The notes under the pieces: generated by a model
What the model saw: only the letters and a program-made list of their open reading frames with translations
What the model was told of the DNA's origin: nothing
Databases searched by the model: none
Assembly (NCBI GenBank): GCA_905214325.1
Contig: CAJMLT010000014.1
Location: forward strand, 1 to 34,005
DNA length: 34,005 nucleotides
From: an uncultured bacterium
Lineage (GTDB): Bacteria; Actinomycetota; Coriobacteriia; Coriobacteriales; Eggerthellaceae
Direction: 5' to 3'
In this document: piece by piece, positions 24,917-33,359 of the stretch
How the letters are laid out: each line of letters starts with the position of its first letter
Numbering within the stretch: the first letter of the stretch is position 1
Made by a program: the position numbers and the translations under genes

Positions 24917-27082
24917 CTAAGCGGCTCTCACCCATCGGGCGACGGAATGGGTTATGGTACCCGATCCACCACCACCGGATCCTCCGGAGCCCCCTGTGTC
25001 CGAACCGCCGCCGGACTCACCCGATCCACCACCGGTTTCACCACTGCCGCCGGAACCACCGCTACCGGAACTTCCGCCGTTATCGACCGTACCGCTACCG
25101 CCGGTTTCGGGAGTCGTGGGAGTGGTTGCAGCAGGAGCCTCGCCTTCGGAGGTGATGGTCTGCTGATCCTGTCCTGTACCGCCCGATCCGTGACCGATAT
25201 TGGTGGTAGTGTACTGGAGTTCGCCGTCACCCTTGGGGAATTGCTCGATCGGTTGACCAGACAACACACGGCCAACAAAATCGCCGAACACACTGTCGCA
25301 GGCTACCGAGGAGGGCATGGTCACCTCTTCGCGACCACCTATCCAGATGGCGACGGAGAGCTGGGGCGTGATACCGCAGAACCATTTATCGCGCCAGTTT
25401 TCCGACGTACCCGTTTTACCGGCGACGGGCTGACCGCTCGAGAGAGATGCGCCACGACCGGTACCACTGGTGACGACTCCCTCCATGATTTCGGTGGCCG
25501 CCTCCGTCAACTTGGTATCGAGCGTCTTCAGACCGGTGGTGCCCGCCTTATGGATGAGCACGCCGGTCGAATCGTAGATTTCCTGGATACATACCGCTTC
25601 ACGCTTGGTCCCTCCGTTGGCGACGGTGGCATAGGCCTGAGCCATCTCGCGAACCGAGACCTCCTCGGTACCCAACGTGATGGAGGGAAGCGCATCGAGC
25701 TGTGATTCGATACCGCACTTCTGCGCCATCGTCACCACGTTGGATGCTCCCACCTCGGTCACCAATTCGGCGAAGCCCGTATTGGACGACACCGCAAACG
25801 CACTCGCAAGGCTACGGGTGCCGTAATTCGAGCCGCCGTAGTTTTCCACCTGCCAGTTACCGATGGTTACCCGCGAGGAACAATTCAGATTGGTCTGAGG
25901 GGAAATACCCTTATCCAAGGCTGCTAGCAGCGTGAAGGTCTTGAACGAAGAACCCGGCTGACGTTTCGCCTGCGTGGCAAGGTTGTACTCATCGGTATCG
26001 TAGTCTCTACCACCGATGAGCGCCTTGATGAAGCCCGTGTCGGGATCGACGGCGACCATGGCCAATTCCAGATTGTCCGACAGGGAATTCAGCTTCTTCT
26101 CAGCCGACTGTTCCGCCTGATCCTGCATATCGACATCAAGCGTGGTGATGACCTTCATGCCACCCTTGAACACCTCGTTGACCGAATAGGTTTCGAGCAG
26201 GGTGTCACGTACGTAGCTGGTGAAGTACTTGTACTTATACAGGCCGTCCTGCGAATCGCTGCGCGTGATGGACAGCGCGATGGGCTCGGCTTTCGCCGCA
26301 TCGTATTCCGTTTGCGTGATGACGTTGTTCGACAGCATGCGGTCAAGCACGAGGTTGCGGCGATTCAGACAATTCGTGGGATTATCCACGGGGTTGTTGT
26401 AGGTCGGAGACTGCGGGATGCCGATCAATGTCGCCGCTTCGGCTATGGTCAGATCGGACGCGGGCTTCGAGAAATACAGACGCGATGCCGCCTCGATTCC
26501 GTAAGCGCCTTGACCGTAGTTGATGGTGTTGAGATACATGAGAAGGATCTCGTCTTTGCTATACATTTCCTCGATCTTTATGGAAATGTAGGCTTCGCGT
26601 ACCTTACGCTTGAGCGTGGACTCGGTTGCCTCATCGGCCAAAACCGTGTTGCGAACGAACTGCTGCGTGATGGTGGAAGCGCCTTCTTTACCGGTGCCGG
26701 TCAGGTTGACCACGACGGCACGGGCGATACCCGCGAGGTCGACACCGCCATGTTCGTAGAAACGCTCATCTTCCGTGGCAACCGTCCCCTTCAACACGTA
26801 GGGACTGATTTCGTCGAGTTTGACCGGATCGCGATTTTCCAAATAGAATTCGGCGAGAAGCGTTTCACCATCGCTTGCATAGACCTTAGTTTTCTCCGCG
26901 TAGTTATACGACGAAGAATCTTCGTAGTCGGGCAGATCCTGAAGCCACATGGACCCCACTGCCAAAGCGGCGACCGCACCGATGCCCATGACGACGGCGA
27001 AAACGGCGAGCACCACCAGTACTTTCAAAAAGGGTTGGCGTTTCTTGACGCCGTGCCTGTTCTTACGAGCGCGTGAAGACAT
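24917..27082 (-). CDS. Class A penicillin-binding protein (PBP1A-like), bifunctional transglycosylase/transpeptidase
   Basis: 721 residues, ATG 27082 with GGAGG four bases upstream. A basic cytoplasmic start and one membrane helix (about 20-45) are followed by the GT51 glycosyltransferase domain with catalytic Glu104 in TEDERFYEHGGVD, then ASTITQQFVRN and the ILLMYLNTINYGQGAYGIEAA segment near 185. The transpeptidase domain has Ser378-x-x-Lys381 in QPGSSFKTFT, SSN in AVSSNTGF and KTG in VAGKTGTSENW. It polymerises lipid II and cross-links peptidoglycan outside the membrane. The C-terminus is a long Gly/Ser-rich tail (about 640-705) ending in ITHSVARWVRAA, probably disordered and wall-facing. 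A promoter-like TAAAAT at 27111-27116 lies upstream, 73 bp after argH, so it may be transcribed separately from the arginine operon. Confidence 0.96.
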   Translation of the reverse strand: MSSRARKNRHGVKKRQPFLKVLVVLAVFAVVMGIGAVAALAVGSMWLQDLPDYEDSSSYNYAEKTKVYASDGETLLAEFYLENRDPVKLDEISPYVLKGTVATEDERFYEHGGVDLAGIARAVVVNLTGTGKEGASTITQQFVRNTVLADEATESTLKRKVREAYISIKIEEMYSKDEILLMYLNTINYGQGAYGIEAASRLYFSKPASDLTIAEAATLIGIPQSPTYNNPVDNPTNCLNRRNLVLDRMLSNNVITQTEYDAAKAEPIALSITRSDSQDGLYKYKYFTSYVRDTLLETYSVNEVFKGGMKVITTLDVDMQDQAEQSAEKKLNSLSDNLELAMVAVDPDTGFIKALIGGRDYDTDEYNLATQAKRQPGSSFKTFTLLAALDKGISPQTNLNCSSRVTIGNWQVENYGGSNYGTRSLASAFAVSSNTGFAELVTEVGASNVVTMAQKCGIESQLDALPSITLGTEEVSVREMAQAYATVANGGTKREAVCIQEIYDSTGVLIHKAGTTGLKTLDTKLTEAATEIMEGVVTSGTGRGASLSSGQPVAGKTGTSENWRDKWFCGITPQLSVAIWIGGREEVTMPSSVACDSVFGDFVGRVLSGQPIEQFPKGDGELQYTTTNIGHGSGGTGQDQQTITSEGEAPAATTPTTPETGGSGTVDNGGSSGSGGSGGSGETGGGSGESGGGSDTGGSGGSGGGGSGTITHSVARWVRAA

Positions 27083-27110
27083 CGTACCTCCATAGATTTA
27101 CTCCGTGGTA

Positions 27111-27116
27111 TTTTAT
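27111..27116 (-). promoter_or_regulatory. Candidate -10 box for the PBP gene
   Basis: Minus strand TAAAAT (5 of 6 matches to TATAAT) within GTGATAAAATACC, giving a leader of about 20 bases. No convincing -35 was found. It lies between the arms of a CCGTGG/CCACGG inverted repeat. Confidence 0.3.
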
Positions 27117-27155
27117 CACGCCCAGCCACGGCAGCGCGAAACACCATAAGTGCTC

Positions 27156-28547
27156 TTAGGCGGTAGCCTGTTCATCCCGGGTCAGCGTCTGCTGCGCAAG
27201 GGTCATCTGTTCCCTCACCGCATCATGGCCCGTTCCCCCGTAGGTCCTACGGGCGGCGACGATGCTCTCCAGATCCAGCACCTCGGTGATGTCTTCCTCG
27301 AACAGATCGCTCTGCTCCCTGAAATCTTCGAGAGTAAGGTCATCCAAGCCGCATCCACGCTTGTCGCACAGCAGCACCAGATGCCCTACGACCTCATGGG
27401 CACGACGGAAAGGCATACCCTTTTTGGCCAGATAGTCGGCGACATCGGTTGCGGCGAGGTAACCTCTGCCCGCTTGAACCATCATGGCATCTTCGTTGAA
27501 GCTCATGGTGGCAACCATTCCTTCGGCGCAGGTCAAGCACGAATACAAGGTCTTCGCCGCGTCGATGACACCTTCCTTGTCCTCCTGCAGGTCCTTGTTG
27601 TAGGCCAAAGGCAGGGACTTCATGGTAACCAGCAGGGCCACCAGATCACCCACGACACGACCGGACTTACCGCGGATCAGCTCGGCGAAATCGGGATTCT
27701 TCTTCTGCGGCATGATGGATGATCCGGTGGAGTAGGCATCGGAGAGCGTAACGAAACCGAACTCGGAGGTCGACCACAGAATGATCTCCTCGCACAAACG
27801 AGAGAGATGGATCATGGAAACACTACACGCATAATCGAGATCGAGCAGGAAATCACGGTCGGATACGGCATCGAGGGAGTTGGGGATCATGCCCGCGAAA
27901 CCCAACTCCTCCGTGGTCGCCGCACGATCGAGCGGGTAGGTGGTGCCCGCAAGCGCCGCCGATCCCAACGGATTCATATCCGCAGCATCGAAGGCGGCAC
28001 GCAAACGCGTGAAGTCACGGGAGAACATCCAGAAATACGCCAGAAAATGATGGGAAAGCAACACGGGTTGAGCATGTTGCATATGCGTATACCCCGGCAA
28101 GATGATGCCGAACGTCTCGTCGGCCACCTTCAGAAGCGCACGACGAAACGACAGGTTGGCATCAAGCAGCTCCCGCGCCAATTCCTTGGCGTAGAGCCGC
28201 GTATCGGTAACCACCTGATCGTTGCGGCTCCTACCCGTGTGAAGACGGGCGCCGGCATCGCCGATAGCCTGGGTCAGAACCTTTTCGATGGACATATGGA
28301 TGTCCTCGTCGTTGATGTCGAACGTGAAGTCTCCCTCATCGATACGCTGCTCGATGGCGGTGAGTCCGGCAACGATATCGTCCGCATCCTTCCGGGAAAT
28401 CACCCCTTGGGCAGCCAACATGCGAGCATGCGCACGTGAGCCGGCGATATCCTGACGATACATCGCCTTATCGATAGGCAGCGATGCCCCGAATTCCTGA
28501 GTGAATTCGCTGACACCCTGTTCGAATCTTCCTGACCATAAAGCCAT
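27156..28547 (-). CDS. argH: Argininosuccinate lyase
   Basis: Last step of arginine synthesis: argininosuccinate to arginine plus fumarate, as a cytoplasmic tetramer. The start is set at ATG 28547 (MALWSGRFEQG) because GGGAG lies nine bases upstream; an ATG six bases earlier is only three bases from that site. This gives 463 residues, the usual size. Family signatures are visible: SRAHARML near residue 40, HTGRSRNDQV near 107, YTHMQHAQPV near 155, and the fumarase/aspartase-superfamily loop GSSIMPQKKNPD near 275, whose Ser is the catalytic residue. The gene is 46 bp downstream of argG and is the last arginine gene in the run. A PBP gene follows after 73 bp with no evident terminator. Confidence 0.97.
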   Translation of the reverse strand: MALWSGRFEQGVSEFTQEFGASLPIDKAMYRQDIAGSRAHARMLAAQGVISRKDADDIVAGLTAIEQRIDEGDFTFDINDEDIHMSIEKVLTQAIGDAGARLHTGRSRNDQVVTDTRLYAKELARELLDANLSFRRALLKVADETFGIILPGYTHMQHAQPVLLSHHFLAYFWMFSRDFTRLRAAFDAADMNPLGSAALAGTTYPLDRAATTEELGFAGMIPNSLDAVSDRDFLLDLDYACSVSMIHLSRLCEEIILWSTSEFGFVTLSDAYSTGSSIMPQKKNPDFAELIRGKSGRVVGDLVALLVTMKSLPLAYNKDLQEDKEGVIDAAKTLYSCLTCAEGMVATMSFNEDAMMVQAGRGYLAATDVADYLAKKGMPFRRAHEVVGHLVLLCDKRGCGLDDLTLEDFREQSDLFEEDITEVLDLESIVAARRTYGGTGHDAVREQMTLAQQTLTRDEQATA

Positions 28548-28593
28548 CTGCATTTACTCCCTTGCCGAAAGTCGATTGATACGCATCCGTCAT

Positions 28594-29826
28594 CTAGTCG
28601 ATGGCTTCACCATCGGTTTTACCTTGGTTGCGACGGTTCGACGCCCATACCTTGGTAGACAGGCTGTAGAGATCGATGAAGCCCTTGGCCGCCGCATGAT
28701 TGAACGTATCGGCGGCATCGTAGGTGGCCAGACCGTAATCATAGAGGGAGAAATCGCTCTTACGACCCGTCACGACACAGTTGCCCTTGTAGAACTTCAA
28801 ACGAACGAGACCGGTGACGCACTGCTGGGTTGTGGCCAAGAAGGCATCCATCGCATGTTTGAGAGGCGAGAACCACTGACCGTTGTAGACCAGGGTGGCC
28901 CAGTCGTGTTCGATGTGCAGCTTGTAGCGCAGCACCTCACGCTCGAGGCACATATCCTCCAAAGCGCGATGCGCCATGATAAGAGCCAACGCACCCGGAG
29001 CTTCGTAGCACTCACGGCTCTTGACGCCGATCATGCGGTTTTCGATCATGTCGATACGGCCGTAACCATTGTCGCCGGCGATGACGTTCATCTTCTCGAT
29101 GATGGTGAGATAGTCCATCTCCTCGCCGTCGATAGCGCAGGGAACACCCGACTCGAAGGTAATTTCGATCTCCGTCGGTGCGTCCGGAGCCTGTTCGGGA
29201 TCGGTGGTCATAGTGTAGATGTCCAAAGGAGGACGATTCATCGGATCCTCCAGAACGCCACATTCGATGGCGCGACCCCACAGGTTGTCGTCGATGGAAT
29301 AGGGCTTGGCCTTAGTGGTGGGAACCTCGACGCCGTGAGCCTGAGCCCAGTCCATTTCGTCCTGACGGGTCTTCAGATCCCACTCACGTACGGGAGCGAT
29401 GATCTCGATGTCGGGATCGAGCGCTTGAATGGAGGTTTCGAAACGCACTTGGTCGTTGCCTTTACCCGTGCAACCGTGGGCGATGTATTTCGCACCGTGC
29501 TCGTGGGCGATATCGACCAGATACTTGGAGATCAGCGGACGGGAGAGCGCCGAAACGAGAGGGTACTTGTTCTCGAACTGGGCGTTGGCAGCAAGCGCGC
29601 GGGTCAGATACTCATCGGCGAACAGCTTGCGCATATCCACGACGTGACACTCGATGGCGCCGGTCCGCAGAGCCTTGGCCTTCACTTCTTCGAGACCTTC
29701 GTGTTCCTGCCCGACCTCGCCCACCACGGCGATGACATCGAGATCTTTTTCCATCTGGAGCCATTTGATGCATACCGAGGTATCGAGACCTCCCGAATAT
29801 GCGAGAACCACTTTATCTTTTGCCAT
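28594..29826 (-). CDS. argG: Argininosuccinate synthase
   Basis: ATP-dependent joining of citrulline and aspartate to argininosuccinate in the cytoplasm. 410 residues, ATG 29826 with AAGGAAAG about six bases upstream. The N-terminal PP-loop is clear (LAYSGGLDTSVCIKWL), followed by AHGCTGKGNDQVRFE near residue 118 and the substrate-binding GRIDMIENRMIGVKSRE segment near 265. It lies 63 bp after argD, the widest gap in the arginine operon, which leaves room for an internal promoter, and 46 bp before argH. A 447-codon open frame runs antisense across it (28501-29844), but it has no independent support. Confidence 0.97.
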   Translation of the reverse strand: MAKDKVVLAYSGGLDTSVCIKWLQMEKDLDVIAVVGEVGQEHEGLEEVKAKALRTGAIECHVVDMRKLFADEYLTRALAANAQFENKYPLVSALSRPLISKYLVDIAHEHGAKYIAHGCTGKGNDQVRFETSIQALDPDIEIIAPVREWDLKTRQDEMDWAQAHGVEVPTTKAKPYSIDDNLWGRAIECGVLEDPMNRPPLDIYTMTTDPEQAPDAPTEIEITFESGVPCAIDGEEMDYLTIIEKMNVIAGDNGYGRIDMIENRMIGVKSRECYEAPGALALIMAHRALEDMCLEREVLRYKLHIEHDWATLVYNGQWFSPLKHAMDAFLATTQQCVTGLVRLKFYKGNCVVTGRKSDFSLYDYGLATYDAADTFNHAAAKGFIDLYSLSTKVWASNRRNQGKTDGEAID

Positions 29827-29889
29827 GTGTCTTTCCTTCCCTAGGCTTATGTATACGTTATATCTCTATCCGTTGAATACCCGTACCAC
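29827..29889 (-). promoter_or_regulatory. argD-argG gap with possible internal promoter
   Basis: This 63-base gap is AT-rich compared with its neighbours and holds TATAAC (29857-29862, minus strand) and a nearby TATACA, either of which could serve as a -10 box. No strong -35 was seen. It may let argGH be made separately, for example when citrulline is available from elsewhere. Confidence 0.25.
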
Positions 29890-31116
29890 TTACGCACGGG
29901 CCGCATCGAAGAGGGCGGGAAGCGCACCGGTGAGTGCGTCGATCTCCACCGTCGTACAGATCAGAGGCGGCAGGAAGCGCAAGGTATGGGGGCCGGTGGC
30001 ATTAAGCAGGAAGCCCGCCTTCAGCCCTTCCGCAACCACGAGATGGGCATCGATATCCTCTTCCAGGTCACAACCGATCATCAGGCCGGATCCCCGCACT
30101 TCGGTAACACCGTCCAATTTGGAGAGCGCCTCACCGAAGTAATAACCCAACTCCTCGACGTCGGCGGCGAAACCGCCCTTCGACAAGGTGGACAACGTAG
30201 CGTAGGCGGCGGCCATGGCGAGGTTGCTTCCTCCGAACGTGGAGCCGTGATCACCCGGCTCGAACGCTTCGGCGACTTCGATACGTGCCGCGCATGCACC
30301 CATGGGAAAGCCCGAGGCGATTCCCTTGGCCATCGTGATGATGTCGGGAGTAACCCCTGCGTTCTGGAAGGCGAACGGATACGTTCCGCAGCGATAGATG
30401 CCGGTCTGCACTTCATCGGCGATGAACAGCGCGCCGTTTTGCCGAGCGAGCTTGGCGACCTCGAACAGATAGTCGTCGTCGCAGGGATGGACGCCGGATT
30501 CGCCCTGAATACACTCGACCATAATGGCGCATACCGAACCGGGCTCGGCGAACAGCGCTTCATGGAGGGCGTTCAGATCATTGATGGGTACGTGGATGAA
30601 GCCTTCCGGCAACGGCTTGAAAGCCTCCTGCTTCGCGGGCTGAGCCGTTGCGGCAAGCGTGGCCAAGGTACGACCGTGAAAACTGCGGTCGAGCGTGATG
30701 ATCTTCTGTGCCCCGTTGCCCTGCTTGCGCGAATAGAGACGGGCGAGCTTGATGGCGCACTCGTTCGCTTCGGCGCCCGAGTTGCCGAAAAACGTGAGCC
30801 AGGGAGCGCGGAAAAACGTCGGCACGCACTCGTTGAGCATGTCGGAGATCATCTTCGCGACCTCGCCACGCTTCTCTATGTAGTAGTAGTTGCTCACATG
30901 GATGAGCTTTTCGGCCTGCTCCCGGATGGCGGAGACAACCGCCGGGTGACAATGACCGAGGCTGTCCACACCGATACCGGCGATGAAGTCGAGGTAGTCG
31001 TTACCCTCATCGTCAGTGACTTTCATCCCCGAACCCTCGACCAGCATGACGGGTTTACGGGCGAACGTATGCATTACGAAGCGTTCATCGAGCTTCTTTG
31101 CTTCTTCGAATCCCAT
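29890..31116 (-). CDS. argD: Acetylornithine aminotransferase
   Basis: Pyridoxal-phosphate enzyme converting N-acetylglutamate semialdehyde and glutamate to N-acetylornithine and 2-oxoglutarate. 408 residues, ATG 31116 with AAAGGA about six bases upstream. Class III aminotransferase features: FFGNSGAEANECAIKLAR (cofactor phosphate loop), FHGRTLATLAATAQ, ALFIADEVQTGIYRCG with the Asp that contacts the pyridine ring, and ITMAKGIASGFPMGA with the Schiff-base Lys. The GTYPFAFQNAGVTPDI segment between them is also typical. In other bacteria such enzymes can also act on succinyl-diaminopimelate, so a role in lysine synthesis is possible. It lies 27 bp after argB, in the order C-J-B-D. Confidence 0.95.
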   Translation of the reverse strand: MGFEEAKKLDERFVMHTFARKPVMLVEGSGMKVTDDEGNDYLDFIAGIGVDSLGHCHPAVVSAIREQAEKLIHVSNYYYIEKRGEVAKMISDMLNECVPTFFRAPWLTFFGNSGAEANECAIKLARLYSRKQGNGAQKIITLDRSFHGRTLATLAATAQPAKQEAFKPLPEGFIHVPINDLNALHEALFAEPGSVCAIMVECIQGESGVHPCDDDYLFEVAKLARQNGALFIADEVQTGIYRCGTYPFAFQNAGVTPDIITMAKGIASGFPMGACAARIEVAEAFEPGDHGSTFGGSNLAMAAAYATLSTLSKGGFAADVEELGYYFGEALSKLDGVTEVRGSGLMIGCDLEEDIDAHLVVAEGLKAGFLLNATGPHTLRFLPPLICTTVEIDALTGALPALFDAARA

Positions 31117-31143
31117 GATATTCCTTTCCGTGTTCAGATGATT

Positions 31144-32088
31144 CTAAAGGTTTTCGCTCAAACGTGAAGCAAGCAATCCCAAAGGATGCATCTCGTTTTT
31201 CGGTGGTTCGTCGGCGGCATGGATAACCGTGCCGACACCGACGGAGGTAAGCAGTTCGAGCAACAGCGCATGCGGCATGGTGCCATTGATGATGTAGGCG
31301 TGGCGCACACCGTTCTCCAAAGCACTCACGCAGGACTGCAGCTTGGGAAGCATCCCCTTGCTCACCTTGTCCGCGGCGAGGAGCTGTTTCATCTCCGAAA
31401 GCGTCATACGCGAAACAAGCGTGTCCTTGTCGTTGAAGTCCTCGTAGAAGCCATCGACATCGGTGAGGAAGATGATCTTGTGGGCGCCGATGGCCGAGGC
31501 GATGGCTCCCGCGGCGGTGTCGGCGTTGATGTTGTAGGAACCGCCATCGACGCCTTTACCCACCGAAGCGATGATGGGTACGTAGTCCGAAGCGATAAGC
31601 GCATTGAGGTATTCGGGGTTCACTTCGACCACCTTACCCACACGACCCAGTTCGGGATCGCGGGCTTCGGCCAGAATGGTACCCGCATCGGTGCCGTTCA
31701 CTCCCACGGCCAGATTGCCGTGTTCGTTCATGGACATGACCAGCTCTTCGTTGACCTTGCCGATGAGCGTCATCTTCACGACATCCATGGCTTCATCGGT
31801 GGTGACCCTCTGTCCGTGTTTGAACTCCACATCCAAGCCCCAGCGTTGCATGTTGTCGGTGATAGCCGCGCCGCCGCCATGGACGATGACGGGATTGGCT
31901 CCCATGATCTTGAGCATGACGATATCGCTCATCACGGCATCGCGCAGCTTGCCGTCCACCATGGCCGCGCCACCGTATTTGATGACCACCGTCTTGCCCG
32001 TTATGTTCTTGATCCAAGGGAAGGCCTCTATGAGAACCTCTGCTGTTTTGGATGACTTGAGTTGCCCTCTATCTTTGGCATATTTCAT
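31144..32088 (-). CDS. argB: Acetylglutamate kinase
   Basis: Phosphorylates N-acetylglutamate, the usual control point of the acetyl-cycle pathway. 314 residues, ATG at 32086-32088 overlapping the argJ stop codon (ATGA), so it is translationally coupled. Amino-acid-kinase motifs: VVIKYGGAAM near 34-42, PVIVHGGGAAI near 72, and NINADTAAGAIASAIGAHKI near 187. An N-terminal extension of about 30 residues before the first motif (KTAEVLIEAFPWIKNI) matches the extra helix of arginine-inhibited hexameric kinases, and the late LLTSVGVGTVI segment also fits. Feedback inhibition by arginine is therefore likely (inference), which agrees with the recycling argJ route encoded next to it. The protein is cytoplasmic. 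Confidence 0.96.
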   Translation of the reverse strand: MKYAKDRGQLKSSKTAEVLIEAFPWIKNITGKTVVIKYGGAAMVDGKLRDAVMSDIVMLKIMGANPVIVHGGGAAITDNMQRWGLDVEFKHGQRVTTDEAMDVVKMTLIGKVNEELVMSMNEHGNLAVGVNGTDAGTILAEARDPELGRVGKVVEVNPEYLNALIASDYVPIIASVGKGVDGGSYNINADTAAGAIASAIGAHKIIFLTDVDGFYEDFNDKDTLVSRMTLSEMKQLLAADKVSKGMLPKLQSCVSALENGVRHAYIINGTMPHALLLELLTSVGVGTVIHAADEPPKNEMHPLGLLASRLSENL

Positions 32089-33344
32089 GTTCGATAATCT
32101 CCATTGATCGTGATGTATTCATGTGAAAAATCGCACGTCCAGACCGTTGTTTCAGCCGAACCCGCACCGAGATCCGCTTCCAGAGTGATTTCCGGAAGCT
32201 CGAATCGTCGCAGGGCCTCCTCTTCGCTGAAGTCCACGGTCAAACCATCACGACAAACGGGAATACCCATGATGTCGATAGAAACCCGATTCTGCTCAAA
32301 CGATGCGCCGCTTTTCCCGAGTGCCATGGCGATACGTCCCCAATTGGCATCGTGACCGAATACGGCCGTTTTCACCAAGGGCGAATTAGCCACGGAGCGT
32401 GCCGCCTTATCAGCGTCTTCGGCACTTGCCGCACCTTTGACCGTGACCGTGATGAGCTTGGTGGCTCCTTCGCCGTCACGGGCCATTTTGCGGGCGAGGT
32501 CCTGACAGACCACGGTCAACGCCCGAGTGAATTCTTCGAATGCGGGCGTGTTTTGACGGATGGCCGGCGCGCCGGCGGGTGCCGCCTTACCCGAGGCCAG
32601 CAGAAAGCAGGTGTCGTTGGTGGAGGTATCGGAATCCACCGTCACCTTATTGAAGCTGACCGCACTCGCCGCACGCAAGGCCGCATGAAGGGCCTCCGGT
32701 GCCACGGGGGCATCGGTGGTGACGACCGCGATCATGGTGGCCATATCGGGCATGATCATGCCCGACCCCTTCGCCATACCGCCGACGGTGAAGGTGGTTC
32801 CCCCGTAGACCGGATCGGCTGAAGCGTAGGAAACGGCTCCTTCTTTGACCTGTGTATCGGTGGTCATGATGGCGTTTGCAGCATCCGTCCCTCCCGCACG
32901 ATCCAAGCGTGCATGCAAGGTGGGGACGGCATCGACGAACGGCGTGATATCCAGAAGCTGCCCGATAACCCCCGTAGAAGCCACCAAAACATCTTCGGCA
33001 GCACAGCCCACCGCATCGGCGACGATATTCGCCGTCTTGCGGGCGACTTCGAGTCCGACGGGACCGGTGGCCGCGTTGGCATTTCCGGAATTGATGACGA
33101 CGGCACGCGCGAGACCGTACCCCAGCGTATCGAGATGTTCACGGGACACGACGACGGGAGCGGCACAAAAGACATTCTGTGTGAACAAGCCAGCAGCCGA
33201 ACACAGTTCATCAGCTTCCACGAGCGCCATATCAAACCGCTCGGGATTGCGCCGGAAACCCGCATGGATGCCGCCCGCCTTGAACCCCTGGGCGCTCGTG
33301 ACGCCACCGGAGGGAACAGTATGGAGAAAATCAGTTGCATTCAT
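32085..33344 (-). CDS. argJ: Bifunctional glutamate N-acetyltransferase / ornithine acetyltransferase
   Basis: Moves the acetyl group from acetylornithine to glutamate, releasing ornithine; bifunctional forms can also use acetyl-CoA. The precursor cleaves itself before the catalytic Thr, here Thr203 in MPDMATMIAVVTTDAP (KGSGMIMPDM just before it). The start is set at ATG 33344 (MNATDFLHTVPSGG), 15 bp after the argC stop, because AAAGG overlapping that stop directly abuts the alternative ATG at 33356. This gives 419 residues, normal for ArgJ. The end matches the family (FSHEYITINGDYRT). It overlaps argB by 4 bp. Whether it is mono- or bifunctional cannot be read from the sequence; no argA was seen in the window. 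Confidence 0.95.
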   Translation of the reverse strand: MNATDFLHTVPSGGVTSAQGFKAGGIHAGFRRNPERFDMALVEADELCSAAGLFTQNVFCAAPVVVSREHLDTLGYGLARAVVINSGNANAATGPVGLEVARKTANIVADAVGCAAEDVLVASTGVIGQLLDITPFVDAVPTLHARLDRAGGTDAANAIMTTDTQVKEGAVSYASADPVYGGTTFTVGGMAKGSGMIMPDMATMIAVVTTDAPVAPEALHAALRAASAVSFNKVTVDSDTSTNDTCFLLASGKAAPAGAPAIRQNTPAFEEFTRALTVVCQDLARKMARDGEGATKLITVTVKGAASAEDADKAARSVANSPLVKTAVFGHDANWGRIAMALGKSGASFEQNRVSIDIMGIPVCRDGLTVDFSEEEALRRFELPEITLEADLGAGSAETTVWTCDFSHEYITINGDYRT

Positions 33345-33359
33345 AGCGATATACATCCT

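Noticed and set aside
24913..24925. Hairpin at the PBP stop codon as a terminator
   Set aside because: Only five pairs and no T tract; the lipoprotein gene follows closely on the same strand.
24950..25080. GC-rich GGX-coding run as a tandem DNA repeat
   Set aside because: It is a Gly/Ser linker at the PBP tail with irregular units. The similar run at 1381-1440 is also a protein linker.
27091..27140. CCGTGG/CCACGG inverted repeat between argH and the PBP gene as a terminator
   Set aside because: The loop is long and no T run follows; a -10-like box lies inside it instead.
28501..29844. 447-codon open frame antisense to argG
   Set aside because: It mirrors the whole argG gene, has no recognisable protein features, and long antisense frames are expected from the codon use here.
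29986..31167. 393-codon open frame antisense to argD
   Set aside because: It is a shadow of a clearly identified enzyme gene with no domain or ribosome-binding support.
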